Source: Streptomyces lydicus
GTDB lineage: Bacteria > Actinomycetota > Actinomycetes > Streptomycetales > Streptomycetaceae
Length of the DNA: 64,000 nt
Assembly: GCF_000717345.1 (NCBI RefSeq)
Contig: NZ_JNZA01000016.1
Coordinates: 62,001 to 126,000 of the forward strand
Direction of reading: 5' to 3'
The notes beneath the pieces are model-generated. The model did no database searches. It saw only the letters and a program-made list of their open reading frames with translations, and had not been told where the DNA came from. Both the position numbers and the translations under genes were made by a program. This document shows, piece after piece, positions 26,971-36,200 of this stretch (positions within the stretch are counted from its first letter, which is position 1; every line of letters begins with the position of its first letter).

Positions 26971-28521
26971 ATGAGCGCCCCTACCTCAGGATCCGCCGGC
27001 GGCAGCCCCACGCCAGGCTTCTACCCGGACCCGTCCATCCCCGGCTACATCCGGTACTGGAACGGTGCCGCATGGGTGCCGGGCACCAGCCGGCCCGCCC
27101 CCGCCGAGGGCGAGGCGATGCCCGCCCCGCCACCCGGCGCCGCCCCGCCGGCCGCCGTCGAGGAGACCGGCCCGGTCTTCCTCGACGAGGAGGAACCCGC
27201 GGCCGGCACGGCACTCCCCGCGGTGCGCCGCAGCGCCGAGGTCGAGGCCCGGCAGGCCCCCGCCGCCTGGGACGACCCGGCCCGGCTGCACGGCAGCAGC
27301 CCGGAACCGGCCGCCTCCTGGCAGGCCGACGCCGCCCGGCAGAGCGGCTTCGCCGAGTCCGACCGCCGCATCTCCTGGGGCTCGCCCGACCAGGCGCCCC
27401 CGGGCACGCCGTCCGGCGCCGCCTCGTGGGGCGCGGTCCCCGCCCCGCGCGAGCAGCAGGCCGGCGACGTACCGGCCGCCGGCGACCTGCCCGCCACCTC
27501 CTCCCAGGCCACCCCCGCCCCGCGCGACCCCGACGCCCCCAGCGACGGGACCGTCGCCATCCGCGCCGTCAACCCGGCCGCCCGCCGCGCCCCGCACTCC
27601 GGCGACCAGGGCACCACGGCGATCCGCGCGGTACGGCCCGACGCGGACCGGCCCGCCGCCGGCAAGCCCGCCAAGGGCAACGAGACGATGGCCATCCGCG
27701 TCGCCGGCACCGGCCGTCCGCAGACCGGCGCCCCCGGCAACGCCGCGCCCCCGCAGCAGCTGCCCTCCGGCGGTGACCGGCCGCAGCAGGGCCGCCCGGC
27801 CCCGCACGGCCAGGCACCGGCGCAGCCCACCCCCGCACCGCAGCCGGCCCGGACACCGGACCGGGCACCCGCCCCGCCGTCGGTCCGGCAGGCGTCCGCG
27901 CCCCCGGCCGGCCTCCCGCCGCAGGGCGGCGCCGCGCCCGCCGCGCCCGCACCGCAGGGCGCCGCCCCCGAGGGCGTCATCCCCTGGAAGCCGCCGGCCG
28001 CCGACGACCCCTTCTTCGCCGCCGCACAGGCCGCCCAGGGCCACCCCGCCGCGCTCGGCCGTCGGCTCGCCGCCCGGCTGATCGACACCCTGGTGGTGGG
28101 CGCGGTCACCGCCGCGGTGGCCCTGCCCATGTGGGGCACCGTCACCGACCACATCGACGCCAAGGTCGAGGCGGCCAAGCAGTCCGGACGCCAGGTGACG
28201 GTGTATCTGGTCGACGGCACCACCGCCCCGGTCTTCGCCACGCTCCTCGCCGTCCTGCTGATCGGCGGCGCGCTCTACGAGGCGCTGCCGACCGTCAAGT
28301 GGGGCCGCACCCTGGGCAAGAAGCTGTGCGGCGTCCGGGTTCTGGACATCGAGAGCCACGACAGCCCGACGCTGGGCGCCGCCCTCAAGCGCTGGTTCGT
28401 CTACAGCGTGCTCGGCGTGCTGGCGGTCGGCGTCGTGAACGTGGTGTGGTGCCTCTTCGACCAGCCGTGGCGGCAGTGCTGGCACGACAAGGTCGCGCGC
28501 ACCTTCGTCGCCTCCGGCTGA
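26971..28521 (+). CDS. RDD-family membrane protein with DUF2510 and TxAIR repeats
   Basis: 516-residue protein. The N-terminal DUF2510 domain (PGFYPDPSIPGYIRYWNGAA, residues 15-45) is a Trp-rich module common in actinobacterial membrane proteins. A long disordered Pro/Ala-rich segment follows (residues 45-350). The C-terminal RDD domain has about three helices and the name-giving motif ALGRRLAARLIDTLVV, and ends with FDQPWRQCWHDKVARTFV. Three copies of a T-x-AIR motif (GTVAIRAV, GTTAIRAV, ETMAIRVA; residues about 192, 213, 237) punctuate the linker. Function is unknown. A second RDD gene follows 76 nt later. ATG 26971. Confidence 0.85.
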   Translation: MSAPTSGSAGGSPTPGFYPDPSIPGYIRYWNGAAWVPGTSRPAPAEGEAMPAPPPGAAPPAAVEETGPVFLDEEEPAAGTALPAVRRSAEVEARQAPAAWDDPARLHGSSPEPAASWQADAARQSGFAESDRRISWGSPDQAPPGTPSGAASWGAVPAPREQQAGDVPAAGDLPATSSQATPAPRDPDAPSDGTVAIRAVNPAARRAPHSGDQGTTAIRAVRPDADRPAAGKPAKGNETMAIRVAGTGRPQTGAPGNAAPPQQLPSGGDRPQQGRPAPHGQAPAQPTPAPQPARTPDRAPAPPSVRQASAPPAGLPPQGGAAPAAPAPQGAAPEGVIPWKPPAADDPFFAAAQAAQGHPAALGRRLAARLIDTLVVGAVTAAVALPMWGTVTDHIDAKVEAAKQSGRQVTVYLVDGTTAPVFATLLAVLLIGGALYEALPTVKWGRTLGKKLCGVRVLDIESHDSPTLGAALKRWFVYSVLGVLAVGVVNVVWCLFDQPWRQCWHDKVARTFVASG

Positions 28522-28597
28522 CCCGACGGCGGCCCTCCCGTACGCCGAACGGACCTCGCCGGATGCGCCCGGCCGCGACAAGGGGTCGACTCGGGCC

Positions 28598-29356
28598 ATG
28601 AGCACCGAGCAGCCCGGCAATGGCTCCTCTCGCAACAACGCACCGCAGGGCGGCGGCCCGGGAGGCGGCGGCACCCCGCCCCCGCCTCCCGGAGGCACCC
28701 CGCCGCCCCCTCCGGGTGGAACCCCGCCTCCGGGTGGAACCCCGCCTCCGGGTGGAACCCCGCCTCCGGGCGGAACCCCGCCGCCCGGCTACGGAGGAGG
28801 GCCGTACGGCGGCGCCCCGTATGCCGGTGACCCCTACGGCGGGCAGTACGGGGCGGCCGATCCGCTGGCCGGCATGCCGCCGCTGGCCAACCGCGGCCGG
28901 CGCCTGGTGGCGCGCATCATCGACGCCATCCTGATCGGTGTGCCGGTGTCCGTGATCATGACCCTGATCGTCGGCGGGGTGAACTACTTCAGCACCAGCA
29001 GCGTCGAGGCCGGCAAGCAGTCGACGGTCTCCGGCGTCACGATGCTCGCCTACCTGATCTACGAAGGGCTGATGCTCGCGAAGCGCGGGCAGACCGTCGG
29101 CAAGATGGCGATGAAGATCCGCGTCGCGATGCTCGCGAACGGCTCGATCCCGACCGCCCAGTCGGCCTGGATCCGGGCCGCGGTCTACACGCTGCCGGAG
29201 ATCGTGCCGTGCTGCGGATTCATCTTCTGGCTGGTCAACGTCCTGTGGTGCACCTGGGACAAGCCGTACCGGCAGTGTCTGCACGACAAGGCGGCAAAGA
29301 CCGTCGTCGTCTCCACGGAAACCGCCCCGGCAGGAGGCATGCCCCCGACGGCCTGA
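28598..29356 (+). CDS. RDD-family membrane protein with Pro/Gly repeat N-terminus
   Basis: 252-residue paralogue of the preceding RDD protein. The N-terminal 90 residues are low complexity: GTPPPPPG twice, then about five PPPGGT units encoded by an 18-bp tandem repeat around 28708-28785, then a GGPYGGAPYAGDPYGG stretch. The RDD domain starts LANRGRRLVARIIDAILIG and ends DKPYRQCLHDKAAKTVVV, with three to four membrane helices. The repeat copy number is likely variable between strains. ATG 28598. Confidence 0.87.
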   Translation: MSTEQPGNGSSRNNAPQGGGPGGGGTPPPPPGGTPPPPPGGTPPPGGTPPPGGTPPPGGTPPPGYGGGPYGGAPYAGDPYGGQYGAADPLAGMPPLANRGRRLVARIIDAILIGVPVSVIMTLIVGGVNYFSTSSVEAGKQSTVSGVTMLAYLIYEGLMLAKRGQTVGKMAMKIRVAMLANGSIPTAQSAWIRAAVYTLPEIVPCCGFIFWLVNVLWCTWDKPYRQCLHDKAAKTVVVSTETAPAGGMPPTA

Positions 29357-29451
29357 CGCGCGCGGCGGCGCGGTGCCGCCCCCGGCCGGACGCCCTCAGC
29401 GGTGCGGTGCGCCCGCAGCGTGACGTCCCCAGCGGTGCGGTGTCGACGTCG

Positions 29452-29808
29452 TCAGCGTGAGTGCTCGCCGACCCGGGCCTCGGCCGCGGCGGCCCGCCCG
29501 GACAGGCGGCGCCGCGCCACACCCTCGTACGGCGCCGGTGCCGAACGCGCCGGCGCCGGCGTCGGTACGGCCGTCAACGGCGCGGGGGCGTCCGGGGAAT
29601 CGGCCCGGACGACCTGCCGGCGGACCACCCGCGACACCCCGGGGACCGGCGCCGTCAGGGCGACCAGCAGGCCGAGCCCGAGCCCCGCAATGGCGATGAC
29701 CGCGACCCCGATCCCGGTCTGCGTCTGCGAGAGCAGCAGCATCGCGAGGGTGGAGAGAAAGACGGTGGCCGAACCGTAGACGAGCTGGGTGGCAGTCGGA
29801 CGAGGCAT
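29452..29808 (-). CDS. Small two-helix membrane protein, unknown
   Basis: 118-residue protein with two predicted membrane helices (ATVFLSTLAMLLLSQ and GVAVIAIAGLGLGLLVAL) and a basic, proline-rich cytoplasmic tail (VRRQVVRADSPDAPAP, ending ARVGEHSR). ATG 29808 follows GAGGACGG; a TTG at 29850 would add 14 residues (TDTPADPPRTDS) without an SD. I do not recognise the family. It is divergent from the secreted protease downstream. The short gap 29357-29451 contains AGCGGTGCGGTG twice. Confidence 0.65.
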   Translation of the reverse strand: MPRPTATQLVYGSATVFLSTLAMLLLSQTQTGIGVAVIAIAGLGLGLLVALTAPVPGVSRVVRRQVVRADSPDAPAPLTAVPTPAPARSAPAPYEGVARRRLSGRAAAAEARVGEHSR

Positions 29809-30252
29809 GGCGGAATCCGTCCTCGGAGGGTCGGCAGGGGTGTCGGTCAAGGGCGCGCCATCACACGAGCCTACGGTCCTTACTGCCCGAGCGGAACGCC
29901 AAGTAAGCGTGACCTAACCCACGGGGCGGGAGCACAGGGGGCGCACAACACCGCGCGCGTTCGAACACGCGCTGGTGTCATGGCTGTTCGGGCGGGGGCG
30001 CATGCCCGGCAGGCATATACGCCCGGCCCCTGCCACGCCACCGAAGGAAACTTCCGCGACCTCGCTCCGCGCTCTCTCCGCGGCCTCTCCGCGGCCGTTC
30101 TTCAGGTCGTCTTCCCCTGTCCGATAGCCGAAATTCGCGGGCCGGATAACGTACTTCGCTGACGTGGCCAAGTCAAGACCTGTCTTTTCCCCCGTACTTC
30201 CGGTCGAATGCCCTCGAACAGTGACCGTGTTCGATGGGGAGGACAGCGCCAA
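29809..30252. promoter_or_regulatory. Upstream region of the M6 protease with palindrome at 30214-30234
   Basis: 444-bp gap between divergent genes. A perfect inverted repeat TCGAACA-N7-TGTTCGA occupies 30214-30234, directly before the SD of the protease gene, so it would lie in or near the 5' untranslated region. GGATAACG near 30145 could belong to a promoter. No other gene is visible. Confidence 0.4.
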
Positions 30253-32643
30253 GTGAGAGACCACAGACGGATGTTCAGATCGGCCGCCCTGGCCACGGCG
30301 ATCGCCGCGATCGGGGCGGCCGCTTTGTCTTCGGGGGTGGCCACGGCCGATGCGCCGGGGCCCTCGCCGGTAGCCAAGCGCCACGACCCGGCCCCCGAGC
30401 GGGCCGTGGACCACGACCTCAAGGGCCCCTTCAGCGACCAGCAGGCGGCCGAGCGCAAGGAAGCGCTCCAGCAGGTCATCTCCGGCGACGCCAAGACGAC
30501 CGACCGGGGGGGCTCCAAGGTCGTCAAGCTCGGCAAGAGCAAGTACGTCGAGCTGGCCCGGCAGAAGACCGACAAGATCTTCACCATCCTCGTGGACTTC
30601 GGCGACAAGGTCGACGACACCACGATGTACGACCCGGACGGCGACGGACCCAAGCCTCCGGTCAAGAAGTACGGCGGCGACCCCGGCCCGGCGCACAACC
30701 GGATAGCCGAGCCGGACCGTGCCAAGGACAACAGCACGGCCTGGCAGAAGGACTTCAACCGGCAGCACTTCCAGGACCTCTACTTCTCCCACGACCGCAA
30801 GAAGCAGTCGCTCGCCAAGTACTACGAGAAGCAGTCCTCGGGCCGCTACTCCGTCAACGGCGAGGTCTCCGACTGGGTCAAGGTCGACTGGAACGAGGCC
30901 CGCTACGGTTCCAACTACTGCGGCCAGACCAACTGCGCCAGCGCCTGGGACCTGATCCGCGACGGCGTCAACCAGTGGGCCAAGGACCAGAAGGCCCAGG
31001 GCCGCACCGACGCCCAGATCAAGGCCGACCTCGCCAAGTACGACCAGTGGGACCGCTACGACCACGACGGCGACGGCAACTTCAACGAGCCCGACGGCTA
31101 CATCGACCACTTCCAGATCGTGCACGCCGGCGAGGACGAGTCCGCCGGCGGCGGCGTCCAGAAGACCAACGCCATCTGGGCGCACCGCTGGTACGCGTAC
31201 GGCACCGACGCCGGCAAGACCGGTCCGGGCGCCAACAAGGCGGGCGGCACCCAGATCGGTGACACCGGCATCTGGGTCGGCGACTACACCATGCAGCCGG
31301 AGAACGGCGGCCTCGGCGTCTTCGCCCACGAGTACGGCCACGACCTCGGCCTGCCGGACGAGTACGACACCACCGGCACCGGCGAGTCCTCCGTCGACTT
31401 CTGGTCGCTGATGTCGGGCGGCTCCTGGCTCGGCACCGGCAAGGACGCCATCGGCAACCTGCCCGGCGACATGAGCGCCTGGGACAAGCTGCAGCTGGGC
31501 TGGCTCAACTACGCCAAGGCCAAGGCGGCGACGAAGTCCACGCACAAGCTGGGCGTCGCCGAGTACAACACCAAGAACAAGCAGGCGGTGGTCGTCGAAC
31601 TGCCCGCCAAGGCCGTCAAGACCGACGTCGTGGCGCCCGCCGAAGGCTCCAAGCAGTGGTGGAGCGGCATGGGCGACGACCTCAAGAACACCCTCACCCG
31701 TCCCGTCGACCTCACCGGCAAGGCCAAGGCGTCGCTGACGCTCAAGGGCTGGTGGGACATCGAGAAGGACTACGACTACCTCTACGCCGAGGTCTCCACC
31801 GACGGCGGCGCCAACTGGACCGCCCTGGACGGCACCGCGAACGGCAAGGCCATCCCGCGTGACGGCAGCGACAAGCCCGCCCTGACCGGCACCGTCGCCG
31901 CCTACCAGGACCTCAGCTACCCGCTGGACGCCTACGCGGGCAAGAAGATCGACCTGCGCTTCCGCTACCAGACCGACGGCGGCACCGCGGGGAAGGGCTT
32001 CGCGGCCGACACCGTCAGCGTCGTCGCCGACGGCAAGCCGCTGTTCAGCGACAACGCCGAGGGCGACGACAACGGCTGGACCAGCAAGGGCTTCTCGCGC
32101 ATCGGCGCGTCCTTCACCAAGGACTACCCGCAGTACTACATCGCCGAGAACCGCCAGTACGTGTCGTACGACAAGACCCTCAAGGTCGGCCCGTACAACT
32201 TCGGCTGGACCACCGCCAAGCCCAGCTGGGTGGAGCACTTCCCCTACCAGAACGGCGTGCTGATCTGGCTGTGGGACACCTCGCAGGCCGACAACAACGT
32301 CGGGCAGCACCCCGGCCACGGGCAGATCCTCCCGGTCGACGCGCACCCGACGGCCGAGCACTGGGCGGACGGCAAGCTGATGCGCAACCGCTTCCAGTCC
32401 TACGACTCGACCTTCACCCGCTTCCGGACCGACGCCCTGACGCTCCACCGGGACGGCAAGCCGGTCACGATCACGTCGAAGAAGGGCGTGACGCTCTTCG
32501 ACGACCGGAACGGCGTCTACTACGACACGTCGAACCCGACCGGCGGTGTGATCGTTCCTGACACCAACACCCGGATCAAGATCACCAAGGAGGCCAGGGA
32601 CGGCTCCTCGGTGACGATCCAGGTCGGCCGCGCCGGTAAGTAA
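30253..32643 (+). CDS. Secreted immune-inhibitor-A-like M6 metalloprotease
   Basis: 796-residue secreted zinc metalloprotease of family M6. An N-terminal signal peptide (FRSAALATAIAAIGAAALSS) ends near residue 33, and a propeptide follows. The zinc site is HEYGHDLGLPDE (His359, Glu360, His363). Asp/Gly-rich calcium-type loops occur nearby (DHDGDGNFNEPDGY). A C-terminal beta-sandwich region of about 350 residues has Trp/Tyr-rich motifs (LKGWWDIEKDYDYLYAE). GTG 30253 follows GGGGAGGA by 9 nt. Likely degrades extracellular proteins during growth on complex sources; targets are unknown. Confidence 0.92.
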   Translation: MRDHRRMFRSAALATAIAAIGAAALSSGVATADAPGPSPVAKRHDPAPERAVDHDLKGPFSDQQAAERKEALQQVISGDAKTTDRGGSKVVKLGKSKYVELARQKTDKIFTILVDFGDKVDDTTMYDPDGDGPKPPVKKYGGDPGPAHNRIAEPDRAKDNSTAWQKDFNRQHFQDLYFSHDRKKQSLAKYYEKQSSGRYSVNGEVSDWVKVDWNEARYGSNYCGQTNCASAWDLIRDGVNQWAKDQKAQGRTDAQIKADLAKYDQWDRYDHDGDGNFNEPDGYIDHFQIVHAGEDESAGGGVQKTNAIWAHRWYAYGTDAGKTGPGANKAGGTQIGDTGIWVGDYTMQPENGGLGVFAHEYGHDLGLPDEYDTTGTGESSVDFWSLMSGGSWLGTGKDAIGNLPGDMSAWDKLQLGWLNYAKAKAATKSTHKLGVAEYNTKNKQAVVVELPAKAVKTDVVAPAEGSKQWWSGMGDDLKNTLTRPVDLTGKAKASLTLKGWWDIEKDYDYLYAEVSTDGGANWTALDGTANGKAIPRDGSDKPALTGTVAAYQDLSYPLDAYAGKKIDLRFRYQTDGGTAGKGFAADTVSVVADGKPLFSDNAEGDDNGWTSKGFSRIGASFTKDYPQYYIAENRQYVSYDKTLKVGPYNFGWTTAKPSWVEHFPYQNGVLIWLWDTSQADNNVGQHPGHGQILPVDAHPTAEHWADGKLMRNRFQSYDSTFTRFRTDALTLHRDGKPVTITSKKGVTLFDDRNGVYYDTSNPTGGVIVPDTNTRIKITKEARDGSSVTIQVGRAGK

Positions 32644-32670
32644 AAGATAAAAACTGCAGGTCAAGCGCAG

Positions 32671-32712
32671 ATCGGCCGTTGCCCCCTAGCGGGCAGCGGC
32701 CGATTCGCGTTT
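32671..32712 (+). terminator. Terminator after the M6 protease
   Basis: 14-bp stem ATCGGCCGTTGCCC / GGGCAGCGGCCGAT with a 6-nt loop, followed by TCGCGTTTAGAT. Confidence 0.75.
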
Positions 32713-32760
32713 AGATGCGTCCTGAAGTTCCTTGTTGACGCCAAGTCTCACGGGGGAGAA

Positions 32761-33396
32761 ATGACCATGACCCGCGGCGGCTTCATCAGGCTTCCTGGCG
32801 GAAGCGTGGTGGTCGCCCTCTCACTGCCGAGACCGCCCCACGGGGCGCGGTCCGATCCGTACGACTGCGGCTGCCGGGTCCGGATCCTGGTGCACGCCGT
32901 GAACCGCCAGCGCGCCCTGACCAGGCTGCGCAACCTCGGCCTGCGCTCCGTCTACCTCCGCGGCAACAGCGCGCCGCCCACCCCGGACGAGATCACGGCG
33001 GTCCTGCACCACCCGGACGGCCTGGTCTGGCGCGAGGCCCCCGACGACGACACGGAGTCCTGGCACCCCATACGGGCCCTCTGGCGCGTCAACCAGGCCC
33101 GCGCCCGCACCGCCGCCCGCACCCCCGTCCCCGCGACGGACCTGCCCGTCCGCACGCCGGATCTGCCCGTCCCTTCGCCGGATCTGCCCGTCCGTACGCC
33201 GGACCGCCAGGGCACGCCGACCGGGAGCGGGGCCGGGGCTGGCCCTGTGGCCGGGCCCGGCGCCGGCCCTGGGGCCGGAAATGGAGCTGGGGCCGGCCGC
33301 GGCACCGGGCGTGGGGCCGGTCCGGCTGGTCCCATCGGCCCGGCTGGCCCCATCGGCCCGATCGGACCGGTCGAGGAGCGCGGCCGCGCGGCTTGA
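32761..33396 (+). CDS. Conserved hypothetical with repeat-rich C-terminus
   Basis: 211-residue cytoplasmic-looking protein. The first 105 residues are an ordered, Arg-rich domain (DCGCRVRILVHAVNRQRALTR, LRSVYLRGNSAPPTPDEITA) that I recognise only as a recurrent Streptomyces hypothetical. The second half is low complexity: three 21-bp units giving DLPVRTP / DLPVPSP / DLPVRTP (about 33139-33201), a Gly-Ala run, then collagen-like GPAGPIGPAGPIGPIGP. GGGGGAG precedes ATG 32761; a second ATG two codons later is possible. Function is unknown. Confidence 0.7.
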   Translation: MTMTRGGFIRLPGGSVVVALSLPRPPHGARSDPYDCGCRVRILVHAVNRQRALTRLRNLGLRSVYLRGNSAPPTPDEITAVLHHPDGLVWREAPDDDTESWHPIRALWRVNQARARTAARTPVPATDLPVRTPDLPVPSPDLPVRTPDRQGTPTGSGAGAGPVAGPGAGPGAGNGAGAGRGTGRGAGPAGPIGPAGPIGPIGPVEERGRAA

Positions 33397-33600
33397 GCGG
33401 GGCCGGGGCTTGGCAGGGCGGCGGGGCCTGAGCGGGGGCCGCGGGGCTCGGCTGCGCGGCCTGGCTGCGCTGTGTGGCTGGTCTGCGCGGCCCGCCTGAG
33501 GGGCGCTTGAGGGCAGCTCATCGGGGGTGCCGGTGCCTGGCCGCGCGCTCGATCCGGTGGCGCACCTCCGCACCTCCACACCTCCACACCCGCTTCAGGT

Positions 33601-33629
33601 TCCGCCCGGCCCCCAGGGGGCCGGGCGGA
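33601..33629 (-). terminator. Terminator after pncA
   Basis: TCCGCCCGGCCCC / GGGGCCGGGCGGA stem with a tiny loop, 25 nt past the nicotinamidase stop. Before it, CACCTC/CACCTCCA units repeat four times at 33560-33590. Confidence 0.6.
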
Positions 33630-33654
33630 CGCGGAGGCCGCTCCAGTGGGCGCG

Positions 33655-34251
33655 TCAGCCGCTCATGACCACCGGCTTGCCGGTCAGCTCGGCGCCGGCC
33701 GCCCGCAGCTCCTCCAGCGCCCGCTCCGTCGTGTGTGCCATCACCCCGGCCGTCAGGTCCAGCAGGACGTGCGTCCGCAGCCCGGCCCGCAGGGCGTCCA
33801 GGGCGGTGGCGCGCACACAGTGATCGGTGGCGATGCCGACCACGTCGACCTCGGTGACGTCGTGCTGCCGCAGCCAGTCCGCGAGCGGGGTGCCGTTCTC
33901 GTCCGCGCCCTCGAAGCCGCTGTACGCGCCGCTGTGCGCGCCCTTGTCGAAGACCGCGTCGACCGCTCCGGAGGCGAGGGCCGGTGCGAAGTTGGGGTGG
34001 AAGCCGCTGCCTTCCGTTCCGGCGACGCAGTGCACCGGCCAGCTGTGCTCGTAGTCCGGGGTGTCGGAGAAGTGGTCGCCGGGGTCGATGTGGTGATCCC
34101 GGGTGGCCACGACGTGGCGGTAGCACCCGCCGGCCGCCTGCCCGATCAGATCGGTGATGGCCGCCGCGACATCCGCACCCCCCGCCACCGCGAGGCTGCC
34201 GCCCTCGCAGAAGTCGTTCTGTACGTCAACGACGATCAATGCCCGGTGCAT
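33655..34251 (-). CDS. pncA: Nicotinamidase
   Basis: 198-residue cysteine-hydrolase fold enzyme turning nicotinamide into nicotinate plus ammonia in NAD salvage. The catalytic triad is Asp9 (IVVDVQNDF), Lys103 (FDKGAHSGAYSG) and Cys145 (GIATDHCVRATA). The metal-site residues Asp52, His54, His60 and His74 match the D-x-H-x5-H-x13-H spacing known from PncA. ATG 34251 is the start. Next upstream on the same strand is the nicotinate phosphoribosyltransferase gene, so the two probably serve the same pathway, although 476 bp separate them. Confidence 0.93.
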   Translation of the reverse strand: MHRALIVVDVQNDFCEGGSLAVAGGADVAAAITDLIGQAAGGCYRHVVATRDHHIDPGDHFSDTPDYEHSWPVHCVAGTEGSGFHPNFAPALASGAVDAVFDKGAHSGAYSGFEGADENGTPLADWLRQHDVTEVDVVGIATDHCVRATALDALRAGLRTHVLLDLTAGVMAHTTERALEELRAAGAELTGKPVVMSG

Positions 34252-34727
34252 GGTGCGTGCCTTCCGGCTGGAATCGGGTCCGGCTGAGAGCGGCCCTCCC
34301 GCCGGGAACGGGGCCCTGGAGACGGGCCCTGCCGGGGTGGGGGAGCGGCGCGGAGCGGTGGATTTGGCGGGGTCGCGGAGTGGTGGTGTGACCGAGGGTA
34401 GCCACTGGAGGGTGATTGCGGGAGTCTCCCACCACACCCCAGGATCGTCACTACGAAGAGTAATGAACCTCCGGAACTAATAACTCTCCGTAATCGTTGC
34501 CGAAAGTAGGAAGGAGGCGCACCCGGCACCCAGCAAGGCCCCACCCCGGACGTACGTACTCCGTAACGCCCCCAAGGCGTACTCCGTAACGCCATAACGT
34601 CCCGAGCCCCCCGCCCCCGGACGAACCCCGTAGAACCCGCCCCGACGCAGAGCCCTCCCCGACGAACTCCCCGAACCCCGCAGAACCCGCCCCGACCAAC
34701 TCCACGAACCCCCTGATGCCCCGCCCC
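34252..34727. other. Intergenic region with degenerate short repeats
   Basis: 476 bp without a gene. CGTACTCCGTAACGCC occurs twice (34553-34568 and 34577-34592), and a related ACGTACTCCGT lies at the 3' end of pncB. GAACCCCGTAGAACCCGCCCCGAC is followed by a near-copy 51 bp on (34624-34700). TAATAACTCTCCGTAATCG near 34480 is locally AT-rich and could be a promoter for pncA. Confidence 0.5.
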
Positions 34728-36056
34728 TCAGACGTACTCCGTGGGCAGTACCGGCTCCCCGCGCGAGAGCTGGGTCGCCGAGAGCGGCAGGCCGCTGCGG
34801 GCGGCGAAGTGCCGGTCGCGGGCGGCGTCCAGCGGTTCGCGGGCCACCACCGTGCCGTCGCTCACCAGCGGCACCTGGAGCTGGTGGTCGGTCAGCTCAG
34901 GGGGGACCGGACCGGTGCCGACGATCTCGGCCTCCGCCACGCCGTACTCGTCGAGCCGGCGGGCGGCCCACTTGCGGCCGCCGACGGAGGTCTTGGCGCC
35001 CATCGACTTCTTCGCGACCGGCCGCAGCGGGGCGTCCGGGGCGTCGCTGTCGGCGCGGGCGACCAGCTTGTAGACCATCGAACAGGTCGGATGGCCGCTG
35101 CCGGTGACCAGTTGGGTGCCGACGCCGTACGCGTCGACGGGGGCGGCGGCCAGCGAGGCGATGGCGTACTCGTCCAGGTCGCTGGTCACCACGATCTTGG
35201 TCTTCGTGGCACCCAGCTCGTCCAGCTGCTGGCGCACCCGGTGGGCGATCAGCAGCAGATCGCCGGAGTCGATCCGTACGGCGCCCAGGTTCGGGCCGGC
35301 CACCTCCACTGCGGTGCGGACCGCCTCGGTGACGTCGAAGGTGTCCACGAGGAGGGTGGTGCCGCTGCCGAGGGTCTGGACCTGGGCGGTGAAGGCGTCC
35401 CGCTCGGTGTCGTGCAGCAGGGTGAAGGCGTGCGCGCTGGTGCCGACGGTGGGGATGTTGTAGCGGAAGCCGGCCGCCAGGTCGGAGGTGGTGTGGAAGC
35501 CGCCGACGTACGCGGCCCGGGAGGCCGCCACCGCCGCGAGTTCGTGGGTGCGGCGGGCGCCCATCTCCATCAGCGGGCGCGCGCCGGCCGCCACCGACAT
35601 CCGGGAGGCGGCCGCGGCCACCGCGGAGTCGTGGTTGAGGATCGAGAGGATCACCGTCTCCAGGAGGACCGCCTCGGCGAAGGTGCCCTCGACCCGCATG
35701 ATCGGCGAGCCGGGGAAGTAGACCTCGCCCTCCGGGTAGCCCCAGATGTCGCCGCGGAAGCGGAAGTCGGCCAGCCAGTCGAGCGTCGGCCCGTCGAGGA
35801 TGGCGCGCTCGCGGAGGAAGCCGAGGATCGTCTCGTCGAAGTGGAAGTTCTCCACGGCGTCCAGCACCCGGCCGGTGCCGGCCACCACGCCGTAGCGGCG
35901 GCCCTCGGGGAGCCGGCGGGTGAAGACCTCGAACACCGAGCGCCGGTCGGCGGTGCCGGACCGCAACGCGGCCTGCAGCATGGTGAGTTCGTACTGGTCG
36001 GTGAAGAGCGCAGTCGACGGCACGGCCACCGGCAGCCCCAGGTCTGCTGTGTTCAT
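34728..36056 (-). CDS. pncB: Nicotinate phosphoribosyltransferase
   Basis: 442-residue enzyme joining nicotinate to PRPP to form nicotinate mononucleotide, the committed Preiss-Handler step of NAD salvage. Family motifs include [56 protein letters not shown] with the phosphorylatable-His region, [23 protein letters not shown] and a late [23 protein letters not shown] 36056 was chosen because the family begins about ten residues before LFTDQYELT. It reads divergently from clpS. A palindromic operator sits at 36077-36099, just upstream. Confidence 0.95.
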   Translation of the reverse strand: MNTADLGLPVAVPSTALFTDQYELTMLQAALRSGTADRRSVFEVFTRRLPEGRRYGVVAGTGRVLDAVENFHFDETILGFLRERAILDGPTLDWLADFRFRGDIWGYPEGEVYFPGSPIMRVEGTFAEAVLLETVILSILNHDSAVAAAASRMSVAAGARPLMEMGARRTHELAAVAASRAAYVGGFHTTSDLAAGFRYNIPTVGTSAHAFTLLHDTERDAFTAQVQTLGSGTTLLVDTFDVTEAVRTAVEVAGPNLGAVRIDSGDLLLIAHRVRQQLDELGATKTKIVVTSDLDEYAIASLAAAPVDAYGVGTQLVTGSGHPTCSMVYKLVARADSDAPDAPLRPVAKKSMGAKTSVGGRKWAARRLDEYGVAEAEIVGTGPVPPELTDHQLQVPLVSDGTVVAREPLDAARDRHFAARSGLPLSATQLSRGEPVLPTEYV

Positions 36057-36076
36057 GGGGGAGATGCTACCCCCAA

Positions 36077-36099
36077 TACTCGTCACTTTGACGATAGTA
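36077..36099. promoter_or_regulatory. Palindromic operator candidate ahead of pncB
   Basis: TACTCGTCA-CTT-TGACGATAGTA is a near-palindrome with one bulged base, 21-43 nt upstream of the pncB start codon. Actinobacterial NAD salvage genes are often controlled by the NrtR regulator, and this could be its box; I cannot confirm the regulator's identity. An AT-richer stretch around it may include the promoter. Confidence 0.5.
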
Positions 36100-36200
36100 G
36101 GTCCGGGCCGCCGGGGAGGTGGATCGTGGCGAGGGTGGGCGGCACGCCGACGCGGCCTGTGCGAGGGGCATTTGTGCACCGCCCGCCCCCGGGTGGCAGC

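Noticed and set aside
28670..28790. CRISPR-like array
   Set aside because: The 18-bp tandem repeats code for PPGGTP in frame in an RDD protein, with no spacers and no cas genes.
30214..30234. LexA/SOS box
   Set aside because: The half-sites resemble it, but the spacer is seven to nine bases rather than four.
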